Shown: positions 44,319-52,381 of the stretch, one piece after another
Layout of the letters: every line of letters starts with the position of its first letter
Position numbering within the stretch: the first letter of the stretch is position 1
Origin: JALYXI01 sp963795835
GTDB taxonomy: Bacteria; Acidobacteriota; Terriglobia; Bryobacterales; Bryobacteraceae
Direction: 5' to 3'
Assembly: GCA_963795835.1 (NCBI GenBank)
Contig: CAWCJC010000009.1
Span: 124,001 to 188,000, forward strand
Length of the DNA: 64,000 nt
The notes under the pieces: generated by a model
What the model was told of the DNA's origin: nothing
The model's database searches: none
The model's input: only the letters and a program-made list of their open reading frames with translations
Made by a program: the position numbers and the translations under genes

Positions 44319-45238
44319 TGCGAGTTTAACTCCGACAGTTCCCAGTCCACGATAAAAAGCGGACGGGCGGCGCCGTTCTTGTAGTCACGCGCAAGGTAAA
44401 TCGCCAGAAAGGCGATTGCGCCCACCACATACAGCAGGTCGGTTGTGACTAGCAGGTGAAAAGCCTTCGCCCAGGTGTCACTAAAGTCGAGAACGCACAG
44501 GATCAGATTAGCCATCACCACAGGGGCGCAGAGATAAGCCGTCACCCGAAGAGGGAACGTGGACGAACTGAGCATTCCGGCCACGGCAAACTTGGTCATG
44601 CCAAGGAAGTTGTAATGCGTAGTTCCTCGGACGCGTGGCTGCCGCTGGTAGGGGATGCCTTTTCGCTCAAAGCCGGCGAAACCCGCCTCGGCCCGGAGAA
44701 AGGGGAAGGTAGAACGGTTGTCCAACATGGCATCCCGGATTCGCCGTGTGAAGAGCGCGAATTCAGCCATATCGAGGATGATGTCGTTATCGGCGAGAAG
44801 CCGGTTCAAGCGATAGAAAAGCAGCCGCAGCAGGTGTACCCCGTAGAACTCCGTCCGCTTTTTGCGGTCGCCATAAACAAGATCAAAACCGTTGCGCCAT
44901 TCTTCAACGAAGCGGGGAATCATCTCGGGCGGATCTTCGCAATCGACATCGATGACGACAATCGCGTCGCCCGCCGCATGACGCATTCCTGCGGAAACGG
45001 AAGCTTGATAACCGAAGTTGCGGGAAAAAGTGAGGACCTGGACGGCGGGATCTTGGGCGCGCAGTTCGCGGATGATTTGCAGTGTTCCGTCTTTCGAGCG
45101 ATTGTTGGTGAACAGGAGTTCGAAGCGATAGTCCGACCGGAGCGGGGCGACGGCGCGGTTGAACCGCTCATAGAAAATCGGGATGGATTCTTCTTCGTTG
45201 AAAACCGGACAGATTACCGTTATCAGTTTATTTTCCAT
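44315..45238 (-). CDS. GT2 glycosyltransferase, dolichyl-phosphate-mannose synthase-like (GtrB/ArnC type)
   Basis: This protein has about 307 residues from ATG 45238 (MENKLITVICPVFNEEESI). The GT-A domain shows VIDVDCEDPPEMIPRFVEEW (acidic metal site) and VYGDRKKRTEFYG, followed by two C-terminal transmembrane helices (YLCAPVVMANLILCV, LLYVVGAIAFLAIYLA). This architecture makes polyprenyl-phosphate sugars, a fitting donor source for the GT87 enzyme encoded next. The longer open frame to 45391 overlaps the upstream epimerase gene and is rejected. Confidence 0.9.
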   Translation of the reverse strand: MENKLITVICPVFNEEESIPIFYERFNRAVAPLRSDYRFELLFTNNRSKDGTLQIIRELRAQDPAVQVLTFSRNFGYQASVSAGMRHAAGDAIVVIDVDCEDPPEMIPRFVEEWRNGFDLVYGDRKKRTEFYGVHLLRLLFYRLNRLLADNDIILDMAEFALFTRRIRDAMLDNRSTFPFLRAEAGFAGFERKGIPYQRQPRVRGTTHYNFLGMTKFAVAGMLSSSTFPLRVTAYLCAPVVMANLILCVLDFSDTWAKAFHLLVTTDLLYVVGAIAFLAIYLARDYKNGAARPLFIVDWELSELNSQ

Positions 45239-46120
45239 GTTCCCGCCACCAGCGAATCGTGTCGCGCAAACCACTTTCGAGATCAAAGAAGGGTGCCCAC
45301 CCGGTTTGGCGGAGTAGGGCGTTGTTGGCGCAAATAAAGGGTGGCTCGCCCAAGCGCCGAGGCAGGGCGCCGAAACGGAGGAACTCTTCACCTTTCATCA
45401 GCGCCGCTACTTTGAAGACCAGATCACGAACCGAAATGGGGTTGCCGGAGCCAATGTTTGCGACTGGCAAATTTGCCTGGGCGGCGGCGCAAATGCCCGC
45501 GGCAACGTCTTCGGCGTGAAGAAAGTCGCGAATTTGCTCCCCAGAGGTCGTTTCAAAGGGGGTGCGTGATTCGAGGGCGCGGATGACGGCCGCCACCAGC
45601 CGGCGGGGCTCTTCGGAAGGACCGTAGAGGAAGAAGGGGCGCACCCACACGGTTCGCATGGCGCCGCGGCGTTCCATTTCCTTCAGCCCGGTATAAAGGG
45701 CAAGCTTGGCGGCGGCATGCATAGTTTGGGGCAGCAGGGGACTTTGCTCAGAAAGGTAGCCGAGCGAGCAATCGTACTCGTAATTAGTGCCGACTCCGAC
45801 AAATTGGAGGCAGCCGTGTTCGGCAAGGGATCGGGCAAAGTTGAGGCTGTGTCGGGCAAAAGCGACATGCTCGAAGGCGTGAAGGTCACTGCCCGATTGC
45901 CATGCGAGATGGAAGCAGGAGACCGGCTGCAAAGCACCAAGAAAATCCGTCGGCAACGATTCGAGCGAATGCTGGTGGACGAACAAACCCTTGAGGTTCT
46001 GGAGGCGGAGAGGTTGCTGCCGGGACGGACAAGCGCATGCACTTCGCCGCTTTCCCCGATTAGGCGGCGTACTACGCCACTGCCGATCAAACCGGCCGCT
46101 CCGGTAACTAAGACCTTCAT
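45228..46120 (-). CDS. NAD-dependent sugar epimerase/dehydratase (frameshifted)
   Basis: This is an SDR-extended protein of about 297 residues. From ATG 46120 the N-terminus reads KVLVTGAAGLIGSGVVRRLIGESGEVHALV, then the frame fails after GSNLS. The other frame continues RLQNLKGLFVHQHSLESLPTDFLGAL to REHGK at 45228. Here a single missing base near 46007-46012 explains the break (length 3n+2). The usual YxxxK catalytic pair reads HAAAK in this sequence (His in place of Tyr), so activity may differ. It begins directly after the methyltransferase stop and overlaps the GT2 start. Confidence 0.8.
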
Positions 46121-47371
46121 TTACTGGGCGCGGTTGGGCAGAATGCGGGGATAGGGGTAACTGGTAATGAACTGGCCGCCCCTGACGCAATATTCGTCCT
46201 GCTGCCTGATAATTTCTTCGGCGAAGTTCCAGGTGAGGAGGAGAACATAATCCGGCTGCTCGGTGAGGAGTTTTTCGGGCGGGAAGATCGGGACTTTGAC
46301 GCCGGGCATGAAGAGGCCCTGCTTATAAGTGCTGCGGTCGACAACGAAATCGAGCAGTCGGGTATCGATTCCGCTACTGTTGAGCAGAGTACTGCCTTTC
46401 GCGGCAGCCCCGTAGGCGGCAATTCGTTTCCCTTGTTGTTTGAGACCGGTCAGCAGTTCGACAAGATCGAGTTTGCGTTTCTCGACGGCTTCGGCGTAGG
46501 CGTGGTAGTAGCTTTGATCGTGAACCCAGCTTTCTTCCTCGCGGAGCATCGCGGCCACGCGGCCTTCACGGTCGTAATCGGATTTACCGGCAAAGATTTG
46601 AAGGGTTCCGCCGTGAATGTCCAGCAGTTCGACGTCATGAATGAATAGGCCGTGCTTGCGCAGGAGAAGATCGAGGGCGGTAAGGGAATAATAGAAAACG
46701 TGTTCGTGATAGATGGTATCGAACTCGCAATGATCGATCATATTCTTCACGTAGGGCGTCTCGATCACGGCTACGCCGAAGGGCTTGAGAACAGCGGCAA
46801 TGCCCTGAACGAATCCGTTGAGATCGGGAACGTGGGCGAAGACGTTATTAGCGTGAAGAACATCCGCCATTTGATCTTGGGAGATCAGGCGGTAGGCTAA
46901 TTCGGTGCCGAAGAATTCGTCCAGGGTTGGAATGTGGTTTTGGCGGCGGGCGACTTCCGCAACGTTGCGGGCGGGTTCGATACCCAGGACGGGGATGCCG
47001 GCTGAAAGATAATTCTTCAGGAGATACCCGTCATTACTAGCAATTTCCATTACCAGGCTGTTTCCGTTAAGCTTCTCGCGTTCCCGCATTTTCGCGGCGA
47101 TATCGGCCGCGTGACTCAACATGGTTTCGGAGAACGAGGAAAAATAAAGATATTGGCTGAACATCTTCTCCGGCGGAACCGTCTCCGTCAGCTGCACCAG
47201 GGTGCAGGTCTCGCAATAGACGATCGCCAGGGGGTAGGTTGGCTCGTGCTCTTCGAGATCTTTCGCGCTCAGAAGCGTATTGGCTAGTGGTGTTACACCC
47301 AGGGTAAGAACAGGAGACAGAGAAGGCGAGGAGCAGGCTCTGCACTGCGTAGTCGGTCCGATTGGGTTCAT
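46121..47371 (-). CDS. Sugar C-methyltransferase (NDP-hexose C-methyltransferase family)
   Basis: This 416-residue protein has the three-part layout of TylC3-type enzymes. An N-terminal zinc region has TQCRACSS and VYCETCTLVQL (two CxxC pairs). A central SAM domain has VMEIASNDGYLLKNYL and LGIEPARNVAEVA, with HEHVFYYSL holding the active-site His/Tyr region. The C-terminal part is a Rossmann-like domain (IAAYGAAAKGSTLLN). It would add a methyl branch to a keto-sugar nucleotide. It overlaps the RmlC-like gene by four bases, whose product may act on the same sugar. Confidence 0.93.
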   Translation of the reverse strand: MNPIGPTTQCRACSSPSLSPVLTLGVTPLANTLLSAKDLEEHEPTYPLAIVYCETCTLVQLTETVPPEKMFSQYLYFSSFSETMLSHAADIAAKMREREKLNGNSLVMEIASNDGYLLKNYLSAGIPVLGIEPARNVAEVARRQNHIPTLDEFFGTELAYRLISQDQMADVLHANNVFAHVPDLNGFVQGIAAVLKPFGVAVIETPYVKNMIDHCEFDTIYHEHVFYYSLTALDLLLRKHGLFIHDVELLDIHGGTLQIFAGKSDYDREGRVAAMLREEESWVHDQSYYHAYAEAVEKRKLDLVELLTGLKQQGKRIAAYGAAAKGSTLLNSSGIDTRLLDFVVDRSTYKQGLFMPGVKVPIFPPEKLLTEQPDYVLLLTWNFAEEIIRQQDEYCVRGGQFITSYPYPRILPNRAQ

Positions 47372-47943
47372 AGGGTGGATGACGAAGGTTGTGAATTCAA
47401 GCGGCTCCGAAACTCAGCCAGGGAGGGGAGCGCGGCGTCCCGGGCGGAAACGATAGGATCCTGGGCCGGCCAGGGCGCGCCGAAAGAATTCCATGCAACT
47501 CCCGCGTCATAGCCTGGCTGATATTCGGACGAAAGATGATAGTAGAGGATGGCCGGGGCCTGCCGGACATAGAAGCCATGGGCGACGCCCTTGGGAAGAT
47601 AAGCGGCATTATGCGTGTGATCGGAAAGCTCGATTACGGCGAACTGGCCGAAAGTAGTGGAATCAAGACGAAGATCGAGAGCTATATCCATGACGCTGCC
47701 GCAAAGGCAGGTAAGCAGCTTAACATTATCGGCGGGCGACAACTGCAAATGCATGCCTCTGAGCACGTTTGCATTGGACACGGAGTAGACGGATTCCACA
47801 AATCCGGTTTCTAGATTGAGACCGTGCAGAGCGCTACTACTCAAGGTTTTCACCAATGATCCCCGCTCGTCGGGATGCGCGTCGAGAGAAATCTCAAAGC
47901 AGCCTTCGATTGAGGTTTCGCGAGCGTTCATCCGGCTTGCCAT
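47368..47943 (-). CDS. dTDP-4-dehydrorhamnose 3,5-epimerase-like protein (RmlC family)
   Basis: This is a 191-residue cupin-fold epimerase with DAHPDERGSLVKTL, the catalytic-His strand VLRGMHLQLSPADNVKLLTC, SVMDIALDLR and LPKGVAHGFYV. It fits RmlC or a 3- or 5-epimerase for another keto-deoxysugar; rmlA, rmlB and rmlD are absent nearby, so the nucleotide is uncertain. The stop overlaps the C-methyltransferase start. Upstream lies decayed sequence, so any promoter for the lower half of the operon must lie in that debris. Confidence 0.88.
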   Translation of the reverse strand: MASRMNARETSIEGCFEISLDAHPDERGSLVKTLSSSALHGLNLETGFVESVYSVSNANVLRGMHLQLSPADNVKLLTCLCGSVMDIALDLRLDSTTFGQFAVIELSDHTHNAAYLPKGVAHGFYVRQAPAILYYHLSSEYQPGYDAGVAWNSFGAPWPAQDPIVSARDAALPSLAEFRSRLNSQPSSSTL

Positions 47944-47980
47944 AGGTTACCTTTGGGTAGTGTGCAAAAGCAATCCGACC

Positions 47981-48053
47981 GCGCAAAGACGGACCACATT
48001 ACGGTATCCCGGAGAAGAACGTGGCGACCGCGGATTACAAGGCGAAGTTCGGA
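47981..48053 (+). pseudogene. Fragment of a Gfo/Idh/MocA oxidoreductase gene
   Basis: About 72 bases match positions 41526-41597 of the intact Gfo/Idh gene at roughly 89 percent by eye. Allowing one missing base, it encodes KTDHITVIPEKNVATADYKAKFG, compared with KTDHITVIPEKNV-ISADYKAKFG in the intact gene. Nothing before or after continues the similarity, so it is a relic. Confidence 0.8.
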
Positions 48054-48076
48054 AGGCGTAAGCGGCACTTCTGCCG

Positions 48077-48480
48077 TTAGGCCACCGATTCTAGAACTGC
48101 ACATTCCAGCGAGTTCCGGCAGGCAAACACAATCAACGTCACTAACTTCGCCTGGTCTCCATAGTCCGCCGTGCGCCTTCCCACCCATGTAAGTGGGGCG
48201 GCCACTACCGCGAAAGCGATCAATGCCGCGTATGTCCACCGGACTGGGACGGTCGTCCCTGCTTCTCGGCGGCGATGAGCAAGAAGAATAGAACGCACTC
48301 ACAGGAAACACTTGGAGCAAAGTGTATTCCAGGGACATCACCGGCAAAGTGACAGGAATTATCAACAGAACGACGACGTGATTAACCAAGGGGAACTTGC
48401 GTTCCGTACGACAAGTGAAATGGCAAATCCGATTGCCGCAAGAGGAGCATACACTCGTGCGGCCGGCGGATACCTTGGCA
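48077..48480 (-). pseudogene. Decayed C-terminal part of a GT87-type glycosyltransferase gene
   Basis: On the minus strand two frames together resemble the end of the GT87 protein at 43-44 kb. LVNHVVVLLIIPVTLPVMSLEYTLLQ corresponds to MVNQVVALILLSTIFPPMALEYSLIQ. After a frameshift, ALIAFAVVAAPLTWVG and AKLVTLIVFACRNSLE follow and stop at 48077. A third frame further upstream (YAPLAAIGFAISLVV) may be an earlier helix. No intact frame exists, so it is a remnant. Confidence 0.7.
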
Positions 48481-48616
48481 TTCAGAAATTCGCGGTCACT
48501 GCGCGCCAGTGCGGTTCATGAATTCATGGAACGGTCCTGTTTCCACCCTGGCGAGACATCTTTTAGGGCTTGCCTTATCGGCGAACTGTCGGGTTTCGCT
48601 CAAATGCGATTTGCGC

Positions 48617-49660
48617 TCAGGCGGGCATGGTTGGCGCACCCACTTGATCACGTTCCCAGCCGATCACTGTTTCAATTCCTTCTTCTTTCGTCACTTGGGG
48701 CGACCACTTCAAAAGTCGCGTTGCCTTCGTGTTATCCGCCACAAACAGTTTCTGGTCGCTCTGGCGCCAGGGCAGCCGTTCATATCTCATCTTCACGCCC
48801 AGCCGTTGCTCCAAATGGCCAAAAAGTTCCAGCAGAGAAAAGCTGTTTTCCATGCCGCCTCCGATGTTGAACGCCTGGCCCCGCGCTTCCGCGATATGGT
48901 CCACGGCCGCAAGATAGCAGCGCACCGCGTCGGAGACATGAAGCAAATCTCTTACCTGTTTGCCATCGCCCGAAATCGTGAATGGCGCGCGCGTGGGATT
49001 GGCCTGGAGTTCCACAGCCTGGCGGACAAACCAGCCCACCCAGCCCTGATCGAAGGTGGCGTACTGGCGGCCGCCATAGATGGTGGAATGGCGGAAAACC
49101 ACTGTGTTCAGGCCGAAGCCGCGCGCGTAGTCGAGCATGTATTGATCGGCCGCGCCTTTTGAGCAGCCGTAGGGCGTGTGAAACTCCAGCGGAGCCCGTT
49201 CGTCCACCCCTTTGCCGCCCGCGCGAGGCTGATACCGAAGCGGCGTCTCCACCAGGTCGAGGAAGCTCAAGTCGCCGTAAACCTTGTTGCTCGATGCGTA
49301 AACCACCGCTGCTTCGGGAGCATGCGCCCGCATCGATTCCAGCAGGTTGATCGTCCCCAGCACATTGATCTCGAAATCCTTGCGCGGGCTTTGCAGTGAG
49401 GTGGTCATCGCGACCTGCCCTGCCAGATGAAACACGGCTTTCAGACCTTGCGTCCGAAGAACGGGATCCAGATCGAAGGGGTTTCGCGTATCACCGTGGA
49501 TAAAATCGAATTTCCCCAGCGTTCTCAACCATGCCAGGTTTTGTGATGCTCCGTGGCGGGCCAGGTTGTCAAAGACAATCGCGTGGTGCCCCGCTTCAAT
49601 CAGGTGAGCGGCAACGTTGCTGCCCAGGAAGCCGCAGCCTCCGGTAATCAGATAGGTCAT
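48617..49660 (-). CDS. CDP-paratose 2-epimerase-like NAD-dependent sugar epimerase
   Basis: This is a 347-residue SDR-extended enzyme with LITGGCGFLGSNVAAHL, FDNLARHGASQNLAWLR, FHLAGQVAMTTSL, the catalytic FHTPYGCSKGAADQYMLDYA (YxxxK) and HSTIYGGRQYATFDQGWVGWF. These segments match CDP-paratose/CDP-tyvelose 2-epimerases more closely than GalE. No CDP-glucose pathway genes are seen in the window, so the true substrate may differ. It overlaps the following GT2 gene by four bases (ATGA). Confidence 0.9.
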   Translation of the reverse strand: MTYLITGGCGFLGSNVAAHLIEAGHHAIVFDNLARHGASQNLAWLRTLGKFDFIHGDTRNPFDLDPVLRTQGLKAVFHLAGQVAMTTSLQSPRKDFEINVLGTINLLESMRAHAPEAAVVYASSNKVYGDLSFLDLVETPLRYQPRAGGKGVDERAPLEFHTPYGCSKGAADQYMLDYARGFGLNTVVFRHSTIYGGRQYATFDQGWVGWFVRQAVELQANPTRAPFTISGDGKQVRDLLHVSDAVRCYLAAVDHIAEARGQAFNIGGGMENSFSLLELFGHLEQRLGVKMRYERLPWRQSDQKLFVADNTKATRLLKWSPQVTKEEGIETVIGWERDQVGAPTMPA

Positions 49661-50382
49661 TTGCTCGTTTGCTTCCTTGCCTCGCGCAAGGCATCGCCGC
49701 GGAATTTCCTAAGCCGAACAAGTGTTTGAAAATAACTCACGGCGAACTCGACGAGGTTGCGTTTGGATTCGCCCGCTTTCCGACGTTCAAAGACGACGGG
49801 GACCTCTTTCACTGTTGCGTGAGCGGGTCCGGCAACCAGTTTGATAAGGAGTTCTTCCACGATATCGAAATCGTCGGAATCCAGTTTAAGGGCGCGGAGC
49901 GGAGCCCCGCGATATAGACGGAAAGAGTTGGTGACGTCGCGCGCGTTTAGTTTGAATGCCACGCGAAACGTAAGATTGACTGCGAACGACATGGCGATCA
50001 GGATAAACGGATTCTCCGTGACGCCACCGTGAACATAGCGCGAGCCGATCACGACAGTAACGCTTTCACGCTCCGCCCACAGCCTCTGAAGGTAGACAGG
50101 GTTGTGGGACCCATCGGCATCCATAAAAACGATGAATTTGCCTTGCGCTTCGGCAATGCCCGTGCGGACCGCGTCGCCATAATTATTACCTCCATGGCGG
50201 TGGACGTGGCGGACGGATTCCTGCGCGCAGACTTCAGCCGTCCGGTCGATCGGCTGCTCGGTATCGAGAACCAGAATTTCAAAATCAGGCGTCAGTTCGG
50301 CCGCCCGGGCCTTCAGCAGAGGCAGCAAGGTCACCAGCGATTCCGCTTCGCGGTAAGCAGGCAGTACAATGCTCAGATCCAT
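49657..50382 (-). CDS. Glycosyltransferase family 2
   Basis: This protein has about 241 residues from ATG 50382 (MDLSIVLPAYREAESLVTLLPLL). The GT-A motifs are visible: VFMDADGSHNPVYLQRLW with the DxD-like site, VVIGSRYVHGG and SFRLYRG. One hydrophobic stretch (IAMSFAVNLTFRVAF) may anchor it, and the end is basic. It is a DPM1-like family member without the two C-terminal helices. The ATG shares one base with the upstream epimerase stop (TAATG). Confidence 0.9.
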   Translation of the reverse strand: MDLSIVLPAYREAESLVTLLPLLKARAAELTPDFEILVLDTEQPIDRTAEVCAQESVRHVHRHGGNNYGDAVRTGIAEAQGKFIVFMDADGSHNPVYLQRLWAERESVTVVIGSRYVHGGVTENPFILIAMSFAVNLTFRVAFKLNARDVTNSFRLYRGAPLRALKLDSDDFDIVEELLIKLVAGPAHATVKEVPVVFERRKAGESKRNLVEFAVSYFQTLVRLRKFRGDALREARKQTSK

Positions 50383-51317
50383 TACGGACGAGTGACCGGC
50401 AACTCCGGGCACTGTGCTTGCGCCAATTGCCAAACGGCGAAGGAAAGGGGGGTAACCGGGGCCCAGCCCAACCCGCTCAGTTTAGCGATATCCGCGACCA
50501 AATGCATGGGTTCGTAGGGGTGATACGGAAGAGCACCAAAGTGCAGCTCCACCGGAAGCTCCAAATCGTGGCACACGTTCTCAACAATTTCGCGGAGGGG
50601 CCGGGAGAGGCCGGAGCCCACGTTGAACACCTCAACCAAATGAAGCCGCTGGCGGCGCGAGGCCGTCAGAACCGCGGTCGCAATATCGTCCACCGCGCAA
50701 AAGTCGCGGATCTGCTCGCCCGGAGACAGCCGGAAAGGCTGGCCGGTCGCGGCTGCGTTAAGCAGGGAAGGGAACAGGCGCGCGCCGCCATCGTGAAGTC
50801 CGGTAAAAGAAAAGGGTCGCAGAATCGTAAGATTGCGCTTAAATTCGGTCGCCGCAGCCTGCAGCAGAAAATCTGCGGCGGCTTTACTGACCCCATAAGG
50901 ATGAAGGCTTTCCACGGGGTCGGTCTCCCGAAGAGGGCGGCCCTGGTGGCGGTAAACTAATCCGGTCGAAATATAAAGAAATTCGCAATCGGGAAGAGCG
51001 CAGGAAGATTGAAATAGGCGCAGCGTGGCATCCACATTGAAGGCGACCATGTCGAACCAGGCCTCCCGCACCGGCCGGACCCCGGAGGCGGCGCAATGAA
51101 TGATCAGTTCGGGCAGCGAATCGGAGAGGATGCGGGCCATCTGCGGCGTATCGGAGAGGTCGGCCTGGCGCATGTGAACGTTGGTGTACCGGTGAAATGC
51201 GGCGGGGAGCAGCGTGCGGAGGGGCAGGACGATCTGATTGGCCGGGTCCGATGCTAAAAGCTTGACGATATTGAAGCCGAGGGTTCCGGATGCTCCGGTA
51301 ATGAGGATGCGGCTCAA
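50382..51317 (-). CDS. NAD-dependent epimerase/dehydratase family protein
   Basis: This 311-residue SDR-extended enzyme has ILITGASGTLGFNIVKLL, HCAASGVRPVREAWFDM, the catalytic pair in HPYGVSKAAADF (YxxxK) and ILRPFSFTG. It is similar in layout to the epimerase at 45.2 kb but keeps the tyrosine. It is the first gene of the minus-strand polysaccharide operon and begins only six bases after the cas6-like stop, so the transcript may start further up. Confidence 0.9.
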   Translation of the reverse strand: MSRILITGASGTLGFNIVKLLASDPANQIVLPLRTLLPAAFHRYTNVHMRQADLSDTPQMARILSDSLPELIIHCAASGVRPVREAWFDMVAFNVDATLRLFQSSCALPDCEFLYISTGLVYRHQGRPLRETDPVESLHPYGVSKAAADFLLQAAATEFKRNLTILRPFSFTGLHDGGARLFPSLLNAAATGQPFRLSPGEQIRDFCAVDDIATAVLTASRRQRLHLVEVFNVGSGLSRPLREIVENVCHDLELPVELHFGALPYHPYEPMHLVADIAKLSGLGWAPVTPLSFAVWQLAQAQCPELPVTRP

Positions 51318-51323
51318 GGGAAC

Positions 51324-52148
51324 TTACCGTTTTAGCACGAACTCGCCTTTTCCCCAGACTGTTTGGCGCCCGATCCCGGTGAACGCGGCTGCGTTTAAGA
51401 TCGGCAGCAATTCGCGGAGCGGACCCGAGTAGTGGGCAAGGCCCGTAAAACCGCCCAGTGGATGATTCTGTCCCGTGCGGGTAGAACGGCGTTGGGAAAA
51501 CTCCTGCGTCAAAGAGTGGCTGGTCAGTTGAACGGCTTTTGAGAGTTCTTCCAGACGGTCGAAATCGAGTGCTAACGGTGACGCGTAAAGCGAGGCCAAA
51601 GTGCGGAGGCGCCCAGCAGCACGGGCAAAAAGGATGGGAAACTCGGGCCGGGGCGCCACGCCGCTGTCTGACTTCAGTTCGGTAGGCGTCAGAAAGTGGA
51701 CCGTGGCTTCCCGCGGTTCCTCTTCGAGCGGTGTCAGGGGAAAGCGAAGAACTTCTTCCGGGCTGGCCCCTGCCAGAGGAAGCAAGCCGTGAAGCGGACT
51801 GCACCGGCGAAATGCTCGCACAATTTCGGCGTGAATCGGGCTGAACAGGTGAACGTCCAGCCGGACGCGTTCGCCGGAGGAAAGCGTACGGCCATCCAGG
51901 TGGCGGGCACGGAGAATGAAAGGGCGCGGAGGGTTGCCTAACCCGCTCGGTCCGGAGGCGGTCAGGGGGGCAAACAGTGATCGCGGAAGCGCATTGCCCA
52001 AAGCGCCTCGAAAGATGTTGGCAGTCATCGTGGCGGGAAAATGGACGGGCCCGCGAGCCTCAAACCAGAGGCGCAGCAGCAGGCATCGGAAGCAAGGCGG
52101 CAAAGCTACACCCACTTTAGTGCGGGGCAAGGTATAATTTAAAATCAT
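51324..52148 (-). CDS. Cas6-like RAMP endoribonuclease homologue, orphan
   Basis: This is a 274-residue protein. The C-terminal half has the features of the CRISPR pre-crRNA processing RAMP family (Cas6, COG5551-type): ATVHFLTPTELK, PILFARAAGRLRTL, GGFTGLAHYSGPLRELLPIL and the glycine-rich loop FTGIGRQTVWGKGEF near the end. No other cas gene or repeat array is present in the window. The ATG at 52148 overlaps the TTG of the divergent infA-like gene by one base; later TTG or GTG codons are alternatives. It might process a distant array or other RNA. Confidence 0.8.
   Translation of the reverse strand: MILNYTLPRTKVGVALPPCFRCLLLRLWFEARGPVHFPATMTANIFRGALGNALPRSLFAPLTASGPSGLGNPPRPFILRARHLDGRTLSSGERVRLDVHLFSPIHAEIVRAFRRCSPLHGLLPLAGASPEEVLRFPLTPLEEEPREATVHFLTPTELKSDSGVAPRPEFPILFARAAGRLRTLASLYASPLALDFDRLEELSKAVQLTSHSLTQEFSQRRSTRTGQNHPLGGFTGLAHYSGPLRELLPILNAAAFTGIGRQTVWGKGEFVLKR
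52133..52138 (+). promoter_or_regulatory. TATAAT box immediately upstream of the infA-like gene
   Basis: A perfect -10 hexamer ends nine bases before TTG 52148. A transcript from it would begin near the start codon, so the message would have almost no leader. No good -35 hexamer is seen 17 bases upstream. Confidence 0.4.
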
Positions 52149-52366
52149 TGAGTAAAGAAGACAGCATAGAAGTCACAGGCACGGTTCTAGAAAAATTTCC
52201 CAGCGGGTTGTTTAGCGTGCAGTTGGAACATGAACGGGTCGTGCTGGCGCATTTGGCGGGCCGTCTCCGGCGCAATCGCATCCGCGTCCTGGCGGGCGAT
52301 CGCGTCACCATGGAACTTTCTCCGTACGATCTCACCAAGGGCCGGATCACCTTCCGGCATCGCTAA
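52148..52366 (+). CDS. infA: Translation initiation factor IF-1 (paralogue away from ribosomal genes)
   Basis: This 72-residue S1-fold protein matches IF-1 along its length: SKEDSIEVTGTVLEKFPSGLF, VLAHLAGRLRRNRIRVLAGDRVTMELSPYDLTKGRITFRHR. The start is TTG 52148; no in-frame ATG lies upstream. IF-1 blocks the ribosomal A site during initiation. infA usually sits in the ribosomal protein operons, so this is perhaps a second copy with a special role. It is followed by wecB after 15 bases. Confidence 0.92.
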   Translation: MSKEDSIEVTGTVLEKFPSGLFSVQLEHERVVLAHLAGRLRRNRIRVLAGDRVTMELSPYDLTKGRITFRHR

Positions 52367-52381
52367 TTCTCAGATAGTCGC

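Larger units (their letters stand above)
47944..48616. other. Gene-poor interval holding gene debris
   Basis: This 673-base interval interrupts the otherwise overlapping polysaccharide operon. It contains the Gfo/Idh fragment and the GT87 remnant listed separately. Outside them (48054-48076 and about 48481-48616) I see no gene, terminator or insertion-sequence end. The debris has the same order and orientation as the intact Gfo/Idh and GT87 genes at 40.5-44.3 kb, without the acyltransferase between them. Confidence 0.6.

Noticed and set aside
47944..48616. Insertion sequence as cause of the decayed interval
   Set aside because: No transposase text and no terminal inverted repeats were seen; only fragments of a Gfo/Idh and a GT87 gene.
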